64,000 nucleotides of DNA from a bacterium 1XD21-13 (GTDB lineage: Bacteria; Bacillota; Clostridia; Lachnospirales; Lachnospiraceae): contig QZDX01000011.1 of assembly GCA_009917555.1 (NCBI GenBank), positions 62,001 to 126,000 on the forward strand, written 5' to 3'. The notes below the pieces were generated by a model. The model was given only the letters and a program-made list of their open reading frames with translations, was not told the DNA's origin and did no database searches. Position numbers and translations under genes: made by a program. The stretch's first letter is position 1. Each line of letters opens with the position of its first letter. Below, piece after piece: positions 1-9,411 of the stretch.

Positions 1-540
1 GGAAAAGCAGCCTACATCTCCAAAGGTTCCTGTCATCTGTCCATGGAAACGGGCTCCATGGGACTGGGCGCAGTCCTCTACAAGCTTCAGGTTATATTTT
101 TTCGCAAGCTCCACAACCGTATCCATCTTGGATGCCTGACCGTAAAGATGCACGACCAAAATAGCCTTGGTACGCTCTGTGATCTTCTCCTCCAGCTTTG
201 TGGTATCTATATTAAAGAATTCATCCGGCTCTACAAAAATGGGAGTTGCCCCATTTATCGTGATTCCCATGACGCTGGCGATGTAAGTATTTCCCTGGAC
301 AAGCACCTCATCTCCCGGTCCAATTCCCAGAACACGAAAGGCAATCCACAGCGCGTCCAGACCACTGGCCAGACCTACGCAGTCGGCGCTGCCCGTATAA
401 GCGGCAAATTCCTCCTCAAAGCTCTTTACCTCATTTCCCAGCACATACCAGCCGGAACGCAGTACCTCCAGAGCCTTATCCTCAAATTCCTTCTGGTATC
501 GGAAAAATCCCCGATCCATGCGGTTTGTCATAATCTTCAT
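1..540 (-). CDS. DegT/DnrJ/EryC1-family sugar aminotransferase (3' part outside window)
   Basis: Partial gene of 180 visible codons; the C-terminal half lies beyond the left edge. The protein opens with the family's usual N-terminal helix and a G-W-Y-V-L-G-N-E stretch. It contains the PLP-pocket GLASGLDALW-like segment, the EDCAQSHGA motif (Asp/Gln contacting PLP) and ends in GTFGDVGCFS, just before the expected PLP lysine. The family makes amino sugars from nucleotide-linked ketosugars (FdtB/QdtB type), in the cytoplasm, for surface glycans. The ATG overlaps the preceding SGNH gene's stop by 4 bp (ATGA), so the two are translationally coupled. Exact sugar substrate unknown. Confidence 0.85.
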   Translation of the reverse strand, partial: MKIMTNRMDRGFFRYQKEFEDKALEVLRSGWYVLGNEVKSFEEEFAAYTGSADCVGLASGLDALWIAFRVLGIGPGDEVLVQGNTYIASVMGITINGATPIFVEPDEFFNIDTTKLEEKITERTKAILVVHLYGQASKMDTVVELAKKYNLKLVEDCAQSHGARFHGQMTGTFGDVGCFS

Positions 541-1613
541 ATTTCTTCCTCCAAACTCTTTTCATCATAACATGGGTTGAAATATTCGTCAACGTCCACC
601 TGTCCGGAATCCAGCTCCGCCAGCAGTCCGGTCAATTGCTCCGCACCCTTTCCATTCAGGTGATCCACATCCAAAAAGCTGTCCTCCCTTAGATCCAGAT
701 GCTCCTTTTTACACAAATTAAAATCCAGGTATGGCACCTGATAGCTCTCTGCCAGCTCTCTGATATATTCATATGCCGGATCATAGGGGCCTACCGCCTC
801 AAGATACCTGTCAAAGCTTGGCGCTGTCACAAAGATCAGCCGGATATTCTCCTCCCGGCAAAGCTCTACAATTCTTTCTATATAAGACAGTGTGTAGGTT
901 ACCTGGCTGTTCATGTCCTCCTCCACAGGGGTAAAATTTTCCCACCAGGTAATTGCCTCCGCGTCCAGCTCCTCCGTAGAATACACGAAGCCCCTTCCCG
1001 CATAGTATTCCTGTTCCAGTATCACCGGCTCATAATTCCGGTAGGCTTTTGTCCGCTTCTTCTCCCACACCTGGCACAGATAGGAGGGCTCCCCAAGTCT
1101 CTGCCATTCCCGGCGAAAGGGCAGAATACGGTTGGTCAACTGCTTCATCTCTGAGGTTCGGGTCAAAAATTCCAGCTTGTTCAGGGAGGGCCGCATATAA
1201 TCCGAGATAATATTTGCCTGTACCAAGTCCCGCTCCGCCTTATCCACAAAGAGGAACTTGTAATGCATATCCAGATAAACCGTTTTTAAATCATGGTCCC
1301 TTGCCACCTCCCGAAGAAGATAGTAGGAGGTATCATAGTTCTGCGCCGAGGAGCCCAGGTTAAAAGAGCTTTTCCCTGTTAATTCTGTAAAAAGCTCCGG
1401 GTCATAAGCCCGAAAGCAATGAGAGCTTCCAAGAAAAAGCGTGTCTATAGGCTCCTCTGTCTCATAGAGCTCATGCATCGTAAGCCGGGTATAGCTTTGG
1501 CTGTCATCCACAAGAAGGTAATTACAGCCACGGACCAGCAGACCGGTCAGAACCAAGACCAGCAGCCCCGTTCCCACAAATCTTATCCAAAAGCCAACTC
1601 TCTCTGCTCTCAT
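537..1613 (-). CDS. SGNH-hydrolase/DltD-like membrane-anchored protein, partner of MBOAT
   Basis: 358 aa with one N-terminal membrane helix (about residues 9-28) and an extracytoplasmic domain. The SGNH block-I serine sits in FLGSSHCFRAYDP near residue 60, and the C-terminal DVDHLNGKG supplies the Asp-x-x-His pair. Proteins of this shape (DltD, AlgJ/AlgX-like) finish O-acyl transfer to a surface polymer after an MBOAT protein has moved the acyl group across the membrane. The neighbour upstream is such an MBOAT (stop at 1668, 54 bp away), which supports that role. The polymer and acyl donor cannot be told from sequence. Confidence 0.8.
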   Translation of the reverse strand: MRAERVGFWIRFVGTGLLVLVLTGLLVRGCNYLLVDDSQSYTRLTMHELYETEEPIDTLFLGSSHCFRAYDPELFTELTGKSSFNLGSSAQNYDTSYYLLREVARDHDLKTVYLDMHYKFLFVDKAERDLVQANIISDYMRPSLNKLEFLTRTSEMKQLTNRILPFRREWQRLGEPSYLCQVWEKKRTKAYRNYEPVILEQEYYAGRGFVYSTEELDAEAITWWENFTPVEEDMNSQVTYTLSYIERIVELCREENIRLIFVTAPSFDRYLEAVGPYDPAYEYIRELAESYQVPYLDFNLCKKEHLDLREDSFLDVDHLNGKGAEQLTGLLAELDSGQVDVDEYFNPCYDEKSLEEEI

Positions 1614-1667
1614 TGGGGACCTCCTTTCTCTGACCTGCAGGCAGGCTTGCCCGCAGCATATTTTCTG

Positions 1668-3023
1668 TCAAAACTGTGTATACAAAAATCCACTGGTATC
1701 ATAGGCCGCCCCATACACCCCGAAGATCACAATCCCGGACAGCAGGGCCGTGTATGCCAGCAGCCGCAGGAAAAATCCCTGCCGGGCTAACCATCCCTGA
1801 GTTCCCATGCCCCTCTCGTTGAGTATGTCCTTTCCTGTCACAAGAAAAATGCCAAAAAGTACGATCAGCCATTCCAATGTGCCAAGTCCCATCCCTGCCG
1901 GATCACGGAGACGGAAATCCGTCACCAGAATTTTAAGCATTTCTTTTAAATCTCCCAGAGAATTTACGCGAAACACCATCCAGGAGCCATTGATAAAGAC
2001 AAAGGTCAGGCACCACCGGACCAGCTTGGGAAACCTCTCCCATGCTGTCTCTACCAGCTGAGCTCCCCCATGCATACAGCCCCAAAGAAGAAAATGAAAG
2101 CCAGTTCCATGCCAGATTCCGCTGACAAGAAAAGTCAGCATCACATTCACATATTTGCGCAGCCTCCCCCTTCGGCTTCCCCCTAATGGAATATAGACAT
2201 AATCCCTAAGCCAGCTGCTCAAGGATATATGCCATCTGTGCCAAAATTCACGGACAGAAAGCGACAGATAAGGCCTTCTAAAGTTTTCCATCAGCTCAAT
2301 CCCGCAAAGGCTTGCAATTCCACGTGCCATACTTGTGTACCCGGCAAAGTCACAATAGATCTGGAAGGCATACAACAGGGTAGCCAGCAAAATCTCCACT
2401 CCGCCAAAGGCCCCGAACTGTCCATAAACCCCGTTGACGGGAATCGCTATTCGATCCGCTATGACCAGCTTCTGAAAAAGGCCCCACAGCAAAAGCAGCA
2501 GCCCCTCCCGTATACGCTGCGGCTCCAAAAGCTCTTTTTTCTCCAGCTCTCCAATCTGATCCAGCAGGCTATGGGAACGCTCGATGGGCCCTTGAACAAG
2601 CTTGGGGAAAAAGGCTTGAAAAAGGCCAAAGCGAATTACATTTCGCTCCGCCGCCACAGCTCCCCGGTACACATCCGCCAGATAGCCAATGGCCTGAAAG
2701 GTGTAAAAAGAAAGCCCCACCGGAAGGACCGGATTTCTGTAGTCATATTTAAAATAGCACAGGAGCAGGACATGGAGAAGAACCGCGCCTCCCATGATCC
2801 ATCTGCCTTTTGCACTCCCAAGCTTTTTCTCCACCGCAATAGCAGCCAGCCAGGTTCCCAGGGTGGAAAGCAAAAGAAGCAGGGCATATCGCAAGCCAAA
2901 GCTGGCGCAGAAGCCATAGCTGGCTATGAGAAGCCAGCAGGCTCTCCCCTTAGGAGGCATCAGAAGATATACCAGATATACAGTTGGGAAAAAAATCAAA
3001 AAGATCAATGAAGTAAATCCCAT
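1668..3023 (-). CDS. MBOAT-family O-acyltransferase (AlgI/DltB-like)
   Basis: 451 aa multi-pass membrane protein. I chose the ATG at 3023 because GGAGAG lies five bases upstream and the protein then starts MGFTSLIFLIFF, as in related MBOATs; a longer reading to 3095 adds 24 atypical residues. Diagnostic features are a PVGLSFYTFQAIGY segment, GPIERSHSLL, EFWHRWHISLSSWLRDY and the invariant histidine in SGIWHGTG. The family moves acyl groups from a cytoplasmic donor to exported polymers. It is paired with the SGNH gene at 537-1613 and an acyltransferase-3 at 3058-4059. It is one of three MBOATs in this window. Confidence 0.9.
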   Translation of the reverse strand: MGFTSLIFLIFFPTVYLVYLLMPPKGRACWLLIASYGFCASFGLRYALLLLLSTLGTWLAAIAVEKKLGSAKGRWIMGGAVLLHVLLLCYFKYDYRNPVLPVGLSFYTFQAIGYLADVYRGAVAAERNVIRFGLFQAFFPKLVQGPIERSHSLLDQIGELEKKELLEPQRIREGLLLLLWGLFQKLVIADRIAIPVNGVYGQFGAFGGVEILLATLLYAFQIYCDFAGYTSMARGIASLCGIELMENFRRPYLSLSVREFWHRWHISLSSWLRDYVYIPLGGSRRGRLRKYVNVMLTFLVSGIWHGTGFHFLLWGCMHGGAQLVETAWERFPKLVRWCLTFVFINGSWMVFRVNSLGDLKEMLKILVTDFRLRDPAGMGLGTLEWLIVLFGIFLVTGKDILNERGMGTQGWLARQGFFLRLLAYTALLSGIVIFGVYGAAYDTSGFLYTQF

Positions 3024-3057
3024 CTTACTCTCCAATATGTTAATGCATGATTCACTG

Positions 3058-4059
3058 TTATTTATGCAATGCCGTACCGGTACAGCGTTTTCCATACAGC
3101 AAGAAATCCAACATGGGGATTTTCTTTGTCACGGCAATGATCCCAGCCGTTATCAGGCTCATAGCAGCAAAGGAAGCCGTCACAAAGATCAGCCCCTGCC
3201 AGGAGTAAAGCTCGTAGGTCTTTCCCTGATTCAATATGGTCGCAAAGTGAAAATGAAGCACATAGATTTCCAACGTGTAGCCTCCCAGCCATGCCAGAAA
3301 GCTTCTGGCTTTTCCTTCCTTCATCCAGGACACCGGATACACGATAACATAGCAGCCCAGCACGGAGGCCGCAAGCTGGCGAAGGAGCAGCGGAAGACTG
3401 CCCACATCCTGCAGATCATAAAAAATCACCAATATCAACAGCCCCACTACCGATACCCCAAAAACTGAACCTTTTACAGAGACCGGTATACTTTCCATTT
3501 GTCCTCTGTGCTCTCCTGCCAGATAGCCAAGGAGATAAAAGGGAAGATAGAGCCTCGTCAATCCGGGGCTTAGAAACTCCCACCCAAGAAGGGTCTCCAC
3601 CACTACCAATGCGCCAAGGCCCAGATACACTGCCCAAAACACCTGTTTTTGGAGGCGTCCGGCCAATGCTCCGGCAAGCTGTGCCGTGTAGGTCATGAGA
3701 TTTAACAGGAAAAGGGTCATCAGAAACCACAGACCCTTGTCCAGACCAAACAGAGTCTCCCAGATGTTTGTAAAGGGGTGGAGCGGGTGCTGAAGAACAA
3801 TCCAGGAAAAAAAGGGAACCAGATAGGCGCAGGCTCTTTTTCGGATGACCGCTCCATATGTGGTCAAATCCTCTACACGTCTTCCAATTCCACACAAATA
3901 GCCGCTGACCATAATAAACAGCGGCATTTGAATCACTTTGATTGCATCGTAGAGATAGCCATCCTCCATGTGATTCCAGCTTAGAACATGTCCCACCATC
4001 ACAATCAGGATAGCAATCCCCTTTAATGCGTCTATTGTCTGGCTGCGTATGTCTGCCAT
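3058..4059 (-). CDS. Acyltransferase-3 family membrane protein (OafA/WecH-like)
   Basis: 333 aa with about ten membrane segments. The start at 4059 is fixed by a perfect AGGAGG seven bases upstream; a reading to 4107 adds a basic tail without a ribosome site. The N-terminus carries the family pattern IDALKGIAILIVMVGH, with the conserved His in the first helix. These integral membrane enzymes O-acetylate or succinylate surface sugars. It begins 38 bp after prfA ends and precedes the MBOAT gene by 35 bp, so the three acylation genes may be transcribed together with the translation genes upstream; no terminator is visible between them. Confidence 0.85.
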   Translation of the reverse strand: MADIRSQTIDALKGIAILIVMVGHVLSWNHMEDGYLYDAIKVIQMPLFIMVSGYLCGIGRRVEDLTTYGAVIRKRACAYLVPFFSWIVLQHPLHPFTNIWETLFGLDKGLWFLMTLFLLNLMTYTAQLAGALAGRLQKQVFWAVYLGLGALVVVETLLGWEFLSPGLTRLYLPFYLLGYLAGEHRGQMESIPVSVKGSVFGVSVVGLLILVIFYDLQDVGSLPLLLRQLAASVLGCYVIVYPVSWMKEGKARSFLAWLGGYTLEIYVLHFHFATILNQGKTYELYSWQGLIFVTASFAAMSLITAGIIAVTKKIPMLDFLLYGKRCTGTALHK

Positions 4060-4096
4060 GTAAACCTCCTGCGACAGTCTTCCTTCGCGCCCTCTT

Positions 4097-5170
4097 TTAC
4101 TCCTCATTCATCTTCGCCAGCTTTGCCGCCTGGTCAGCTGCAATGCAGGCATCTATGATCTCCTGAATATCTCCGTTCATAATCTTATCCAGCTTATAGA
4201 GGGTTAAACCGATTCTGTGATCCGTCACGCGACCCTGAGGAAAATTGTAGGTCCGAATCTTCTCAGATCGATCTCCCGTTCCGATCTGGCTTCGTCTGGC
4301 CTCTGCCTCTGCATCATGGGCCTTCTGACATTCAATGTCATAGAGCTTTGCCCGCAGCAGGGCAAAAGCCTTTGCCTTATTCTGAAGCTGAGATTTCTCC
4401 GTCTGGCTGTATACAACAATTCCTGTGGGATAGTGGGTCAGGCGCACAGCAGAATCCGTGGTATTAACACACTGGCCACCGTTCCCGGAAGCGCGCATCA
4501 CGTCAATCCGAATATCCTTATCATCAATCTGCACATCTACCTCTTCGGCTTCCGGCATCACTGCCACCGTAATGGTAGAGGTATGAATCCGTCCGCCGGA
4601 CTCAGTCTCCGGAACACGTTGTACCCGGTGCACTCCGGACTCATACTTCATAACGGAATAAGCACCCTGTCCATTGATCTGGAAGGTTACGCTCTTCATC
4701 CCGCCGATGCCGATCTCATCCGCCTCCATAACCTCGATCTTCCAGCGGCGGCTCTCCGCATAGTGCACATACATCCGATAAATCTCCGCCGCAAACAGTG
4801 CCGCCTCATCGCCGCCTGCCCCAGCCCGGATTTCTACAATAACATTCTTATCATCATTGGGATCCTTTGGCAGCAGTAAAATCTTCAGTGTCCGCTCCAG
4901 CTGTGAAATGCGCTCTCTGGCTCCGCTTAACTCCTCCTTGAGCATCTCACGCATTTCTTCCTCATTTTCCTCCTCCAGCATCTGAAGGCTCTCCTCCACC
5001 GTCTCTTTGGACTTCTTATACTCCTTATAGGCATCCACAATGGGCTGCAGATCATTCTGCTCCTTCATTAATTTGCGAAAGCGTACTTGATCATTGACTA
5101 CTGACGGCTCATTTAATTCATTTAACACATCCTCAAAACGCAGCAGCAGATCTTCCAACTTATCAAACAT
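4097..5170 (-). CDS. prfA: Peptide chain release factor 1
   Basis: 357 aa, the normal length for RF1. The catalytic GGQ motif is visible in [18 protein letters not shown], and the codon-reading P-x-T tripeptide in RVPETE, followed by [10 protein letters not shown]1 recognises UAA and UAG in the ribosomal A site and triggers peptide release; the GGQ glutamine is normally methylated by PrmC, whose gene lies 50 bp upstream on the same strand. A short acidic stretch ([12 protein letters not shown]) sits in domain 1. Typical clostridial order; nothing unusual. Confidence 0.98.
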   Translation of the reverse strand: MFDKLEDLLLRFEDVLNELNEPSVVNDQVRFRKLMKEQNDLQPIVDAYKEYKKSKETVEESLQMLEEENEEEMREMLKEELSGARERISQLERTLKILLLPKDPNDDKNVIVEIRAGAGGDEAALFAAEIYRMYVHYAESRRWKIEVMEADEIGIGGMKSVTFQINGQGAYSVMKYESGVHRVQRVPETESGGRIHTSTITVAVMPEAEEVDVQIDDKDIRIDVMRASGNGGQCVNTTDSAVRLTHYPTGIVVYSQTEKSQLQNKAKAFALLRAKLYDIECQKAHDAEAEARRSQIGTGDRSEKIRTYNFPQGRVTDHRIGLTLYKLDKIMNGDIQEIIDACIAADQAAKLAKMNEE

Positions 5171-5220
5171 CCTGTTCCTCCATATTTCATTTCACAATCC
5201 CTTCCGGTACTGTGAACTAT

Positions 5221-6060
5221 TTATATTTTTCCGGGGTAAATCCCTTTTACTACCCGATCAAGACCGGCCAAATCCTTGATGACTTCTATCCGGCAAAATC
5301 CCCTGTCTCTTAAAAGCTCCGAAACGGAGTCTCCCTGATCATACCCTATCTCCAAATACAGACCTCCGCCTGCTTTCAGGTAAGCGGGACTCTCCTTAAC
5401 AATCCTTCGATAGAAATACAAGCCATCCTCATGTCCGTCAAGGGCAGACAAGGGCTCAAACATACGAACCTCTTCCATCAGCTCCGGAATATCCCCGCTT
5501 TTAATATATGGGGGGTTGGATACAATCACATCAAAGACCCCTTCAATTTGATCAAACAGGTCGCTCTCCTGCAACAGGGCCTCCTGCTCCAAAAGCTCCT
5601 GGTTTCTTTTTGCCGTCTCTAGGGCACCTGGTGATAGATCCGTTCCCATTCCCACAGCACCCGGACAGCCCAGCAGCAGGCTTAGCAGAATACAGCCCGA
5701 GCCTGTACAGAGATCCAAAAAATGCATTCCGGGCTTTAAATATTTTAGTACCTCCTCCACCAGAATCTCCGTATCCTGACGCGGAATCAGCACCTGTTCA
5801 TTTACCAGAAACCGATGCCCCATAAATTCCTGAACACCTGTAATATATTGTAAGGGAACCCTTTCGCTTCTCCTTTTCAGCACCTCCAGATAGTGCTCCT
5901 CAGCTTCCTTTGGCAGCTCCTCCTCCGGATATGCCAGATAATGGCTTCTGATACAGCCGCTTACATATTCCAAAAGCAGCCATGCGTTCAGTCCGGCTTC
6001 GGGCACGCCTGCGCTTTCAAGCAGATCCTCGCCATATCGGCAGGCCCCCAGGAGAGTCAT
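5221..6060 (-). CDS. prmC: Release factor glutamine N5-methyltransferase
   Basis: 279 aa. The SAM-binding motif appears as DLCTGSGCILLSLL and the substrate-glutamine motif as VSNPPYIKS, both hallmarks of PrmC/HemK. It methylates the GGQ glutamine of RF1 and RF2 and is next to prfA, its substrate gene. Its ATG overlaps the stop of the upstream yqhQ gene by 4 bp (6057-6060, ATGA), implying coupled translation. Confidence 0.97.
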   Translation of the reverse strand: MTLLGACRYGEDLLESAGVPEAGLNAWLLLEYVSGCIRSHYLAYPEEELPKEAEEHYLEVLKRRSERVPLQYITGVQEFMGHRFLVNEQVLIPRQDTEILVEEVLKYLKPGMHFLDLCTGSGCILLSLLLGCPGAVGMGTDLSPGALETAKRNQELLEQEALLQESDLFDQIEGVFDVIVSNPPYIKSGDIPELMEEVRMFEPLSALDGHEDGLYFYRRIVKESPAYLKAGGGLYLEIGYDQGDSVSELLRDRGFCRIEVIKDLAGLDRVVKGIYPGKI

Positions 6061-7247
6061 TCCTTTGCCTCCAGGATGTCCTCAATATCCTGGAACCGAT
6101 CCAATTCCTTTTTCTGCTTCCCTTCTTCTATCGATTCTGCCCGCTGTTCCGACATCGGCTCTTCCACCTGCTCCGGTTCTTCCTGCTCCATCAGCTCCTC
6201 TGCCTGTGCAGCTTTCTCCTGCTCTTTTGAAGTTTCCGGCTCTTCGAGCGGTTCCTTTGCTTCTACCTGTTCCTCCTCTTTTGCAAGGGAGGTATCCTGC
6301 TCTATGGCAGTCTCCTCCTCACTTCTCCCCTGATAGGCCCGCCAGTCAAAGACAGCCTCCACAGCCGCGATAGCGACCTCAATCATATCGTCATCTGGCT
6401 CCTTTGTAGTCAGTGCCTGCAGCCACATGCCGGGAAGACTCAAGATACGGATGATGATATTGTTGCTGTTGCCTGCAAAACGGATAAACTCGTAGGACAC
6501 GCCTGCAATCACCGGAACCAGAGCTACTCGAAAGACCACCCGCAAAATAGGCGAATCTACCCGAATAAAAATAAAGAAAAAAATACTAATCACCATGACA
6601 ATGAGCATAAAGCTGGTTCCGCAGCGCTTGTGGTGCTTGGAGCTCACCCTCACATTTTCCACATTCAGCTCAAGACCAGTCTCAATACAGTTAATGCACT
6701 TATGCTCCGCCCCATGATATTGAAATACCCTCTGAATATCCTTCATTCTGGAAATCAGAAGCACATAGCTGATAAACAGAAGAAGACGGATCGCGCCCTC
6801 CACAACGGCCAAAACCGTATCTGACACAATGTACTGACGCAGAATATCTGCAAGATAATAGGGCAGTACCATAAAAATAGCCACCGCCATTACAATGGAA
6901 AAGGCCACTGTAATTCCCATCACAAGCTTTTCCGCCCGGTCCTTAAAGAGCTTCTGCAGCAGTACATCTGCCTTGGAGGGCTGGCTCTCCTCCTCGTCAT
7001 AGAAGCTGGCGGAAAATGTCAGGCATCTCATACCAAGCACCAGGGAGTCCACAAAATTAATTACGCCCCGAATAATTGGTATCCTTTTCAGCTTTTTATT
7101 TCCAATTCCCTCATGGGTACTTAAATTTACCTCAATCTCCCCGTCCGGCTTGCGCACACCGATGGAATAGACCTCCTGATTCTTCATCATGATGCCTTCC
7201 AGTACGGCCTGCCCGCCGATTCCCGAAGATTTGCATGTATTCTTCAT
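6057..7247 (-). CDS. DUF1385/YqhQ-family membrane protein with acidic C-terminal tail
   Basis: 396 aa. The N-terminus SGIGGQAVLEGIMMKN is the signature of the YqhQ/DUF1385 family; several membrane segments follow, then YHGAEHKCINCIE with clustered His and Cys. Function is not established in general. Residues from about 305 to the end form a low-complexity Glu-rich tail (many EE and EEPE units) that lengthens the protein beyond the usual ~310 aa and is probably an unstructured cytoplasmic extension. The position between rpmE and prmC is standard for clostridia. Confidence 0.9.
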   Translation of the reverse strand: MKNTCKSSGIGGQAVLEGIMMKNQEVYSIGVRKPDGEIEVNLSTHEGIGNKKLKRIPIIRGVINFVDSLVLGMRCLTFSASFYDEEESQPSKADVLLQKLFKDRAEKLVMGITVAFSIVMAVAIFMVLPYYLADILRQYIVSDTVLAVVEGAIRLLLFISYVLLISRMKDIQRVFQYHGAEHKCINCIETGLELNVENVRVSSKHHKRCGTSFMLIVMVISIFFFIFIRVDSPILRVVFRVALVPVIAGVSYEFIRFAGNSNNIIIRILSLPGMWLQALTTKEPDDDMIEVAIAAVEAVFDWRAYQGRSEEETAIEQDTSLAKEEEQVEAKEPLEEPETSKEQEKAAQAEELMEQEEPEQVEEPMSEQRAESIEEGKQKKELDRFQDIEDILEAKE

Positions 7248-7289
7248 GTTCTTCCTCCGTCATACCATCCACATAGACTGTCAGATAGT

Positions 7290-7320
7290 AAAACAGGGCG
7301 AGATTTTCCAACCTCACCCC
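7290..7320 (-). terminator. Probable rho-independent terminator after rpmE
   Basis: On the minus strand a GGGGTGAG arm (7313-7320) pairs with CTCGCCC (7296-7302) around a ten-base loop, followed by TGTTTT. It lies between the rpmE stop and the yqhQ start. The U-run is short, so strength is uncertain. Confidence 0.45.
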
Positions 7321-7334
7321 TGACTGACACATTC

Positions 7335-7538
7335 TTATTTGTTGATACCATATTTACGATTGAACTTATCAATACGTCCGCGAGCCGCTGCTGCCTTCTG
7401 CTGGCCTGTGTAGAATGAGTGACACTTGGAACAGATTTCAACATGGATATCTTTCTTTGTGGAACCTGTTACGAATGTGTTGCCGCAGTTACAGGTTACG
7501 GTTGCCTGGTAATACGCCGGATGGATTCCTTCCTTCAT
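7335..7538 (-). CDS. rpmE: 50S ribosomal protein L31 (zinc-binding form)
   Basis: 67 aa beginning [12 protein letters not shown] use the ATG at 7538 because AGAGGTG lies about six bases upstream; an in-frame GTG three codons earlier overlaps that site. Zinc ligands are present (CNCGN and CSKCH), marking the C+ paralogue that depends on zinc. Component of the large subunit. Located between rho and yqhQ, the usual clostridial order. Confidence 0.97.
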   Translation of the reverse strand: MKEGIHPAYYQATVTCNCGNTFVTGSTKKDIHVEICSKCHSFYTGQQKAAAARGRIDKFNRKYGINK

Positions 7539-7659
7539 GATTTTCACCTCTTCTTCTTATTTGTGAACTTCTGCTTTTCCATTCTCAGTCAATGCTGCTC
7601 CGATACTTCCACAGCAAGCTACCCTGAGCTATCCCTGCAAGTCCCTGCAGTTCCCTGTC

Positions 7660-7689
7660 AATATAGACAGCTTATAAATTGTATCACAA
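7660..7689 (-). promoter_or_regulatory. Probable promoter of rpmE, with a ~110-nt leader
   Basis: Minus strand TTGTGA (7684-7689), 18-bp spacer, TATATT (7660-7665). The transcript would carry a leader of roughly 110 nt before the rpmE ribosome site, containing repeated GCAGGGA-type words. Autogenous L31 leaders are known in Firmicutes, so this leader may bind L31; I could not test the fold. Confidence 0.5.
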
Positions 7690-7712
7690 AAAAATATGCA
7701 TTTCAAGCATTT

Positions 7713-9131
7713 TTAGATGAATTTTGTCTTTTTGGCTGTCTGGACAAATTCGCTGTTGTACCGGGTACGGGCAAAGAGATTCAAAATATTCTCTACCGCC
7801 TCGTCCGCCTTTAAGCCGTTGAGACCCTTGCGCACGGTGTCGATGGCCTCCAGCTCCTCCGGGGTGAGAAGTAAATCCTCCCGCCTGGTGCTGGACTTGG
7901 GAATGTCCACAGCCGGGAACACTCGCTTCTCCTGAAGCTTCCGGTTCAGCACCAGCTCCATATTACCGGTTCCCTTAAACTCCTCATAAATTACATCGTC
8001 CATCTTACTGCCAGTCTCTACAAGAGCCGTAGCCAGGATCGTCAGACTGCCGCCCTCCCGCATATTTCTTGCCGCGCCAAAGAAACGCTTGGGCATATGC
8101 AGAGCCGCCGGATCAAGGCCACCGGACAGGGTGCGTCCGCTGGGGGGGACGGTGAGGTTGTAAGCCCTTGCCAGCCTTGTAATGCTGTCCAGAAGAATCA
8201 CCACATCCTTTTTATGCTCCACCAGACGCTTGGCCCGCTCAATCACCATCTCCGACACGCGCTTATGATGCTCCGGAAGCTCATCAAAGGTAGAGTAGAT
8301 GACCTCCACATTGGGACCTGCAATGGCCTCCCGAATGTCCGTAACCTCCTCCGGCCGCTCATCTATCAGAAGAATCAGAAGCCGCATCTCCGGATGGTTT
8401 TTTGTAATGGACTTAGCCACATCCTTTAACAGCGTTGTCTTACCAGCCTTGGGAGGCGATACAATCATGCCGCGCTGTCCCTTGCCAATGGGAGAAATCA
8501 GATCCATAATCCGCATAGCCATGCTTCCACCCGGGCGCTCCAGGTGAATCCGTGAATTGGGGAAAATAGGAGTCAGATCCTCAAAATTCCTTCTTCTGGC
8601 AGCTTCCTCCGGACGATATCCGTTCACGGTCTTCAAATGCAGCAGAGCCGCAAACTTCTCTGTCTGGGCACGCACCTTGATATTGCCACAGAGAATATCT
8701 CCTGTCTTCAGATTATAGCGGCGAATCATAGCCGGATTGATATATATATCATTTTCTCCCGGAAGATAATTGGCGCTGCGGATAAAGCCATAACCGTCTG
8801 CCAGGACCTCCAAAATTCCGTTGGCAACCTGTCCACTGTCCAGCTGCGACATATCCTGAGTCCCCGCGCGCTCAGGTCCTCTCTCTGCCGGCCGTTCCAT
8901 TTTTTCAGTTCTTTCCACTCGTTCTATGCGGTCTGTTTTCTCCGGTCTTTCTACTCGTTCCGCTCTTTCCTGTCGCTCTGTGACCTGCTGTGACCTATGC
9001 TCCTCATCCTTATCCAGCATTAGCTGGATCAAATCTCCTTTTTTCATCGTAGAAGTCCCTTTTAAACCTCTCGCCTTCGCAATCTCCTTAAGCTCCGAAA
9101 GCGGCAGGGATTCATACTGCTCTCTCGTCAT
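7713..9131 (-). CDS. rho: Transcription termination factor Rho
   Basis: 472 aa. The order is an N-terminal helix-extension-helix ([16 protein letters not shown]), a highly charged insertion of about 40 residues made of RxERxEK-like units (residues ~45-88), then the RNA-binding cold-shock fold ([21 protein letters not shown]) and the ATPase core with Walker [13 protein letters not shown] and [13 protein letters not shown]. Rho is the hexameric RNA helicase that ends transcription. The charged insertion resembles those seen in other Clostridia Rho proteins. A ~280-bp gene-free stretch with two small hairpins (9242-9290 region) precedes it and may be its leader. Confidence 0.97.
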   Translation of the reverse strand: MTREQYESLPLSELKEIAKARGLKGTSTMKKGDLIQLMLDKDEEHRSQQVTERQERAERVERPEKTDRIERVERTEKMERPAERGPERAGTQDMSQLDSGQVANGILEVLADGYGFIRSANYLPGENDIYINPAMIRRYNLKTGDILCGNIKVRAQTEKFAALLHLKTVNGYRPEEAARRRNFEDLTPIFPNSRIHLERPGGSMAMRIMDLISPIGKGQRGMIVSPPKAGKTTLLKDVAKSITKNHPEMRLLILLIDERPEEVTDIREAIAGPNVEVIYSTFDELPEHHKRVSEMVIERAKRLVEHKKDVVILLDSITRLARAYNLTVPPSGRTLSGGLDPAALHMPKRFFGAARNMREGGSLTILATALVETGSKMDDVIYEEFKGTGNMELVLNRKLQEKRVFPAVDIPKSSTRREDLLLTPEELEAIDTVRKGLNGLKADEAVENILNLFARTRYNSEFVQTAKKTKFI

Positions 9132-9336
9132 TCCGATCCTCCTCTTTTCTCATCCTGTCTTCTCTCCAAAACGTATCTATAGTGAAACATTTTTATTTAT
9201 CTTGGGAATCGCTGCCAGAATATTTTGGCAAATTTGAAACAGGAACCATCATGTTCCAATGTCATCAATCGACGACATCTGCTTACCCTAAAATATAACA
9301 CATTTTTCCAAAAAGTCAAACAGTTATTTTTCGGGC

Positions 9337-9365
9337 TTCACAATTTCTTTTGAAAATGCTAAAAT
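9337..9365 (+). promoter_or_regulatory. Probable promoter of the glycerophosphotransferase gene
   Basis: Plus strand TTCACA (9337-9342), 17-bp spacer, TAAAAT (9360-9365). The expected start near 9372 would give a ~40-nt leader containing AAGGAGGT at 9393-9400. Confidence 0.5.
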
Positions 9366-9411
9366 GATGGCAGTTTATGGCAATGATTGTATAAGGAGGT
9401 CTCATTTTTTC

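Noticed and set aside
2229-3011. 260-codon open frame on plus
   Set aside because: It lies wholly antisense to the MBOAT gene, with no ribosome site and no recognisable motif; a shadow frame.
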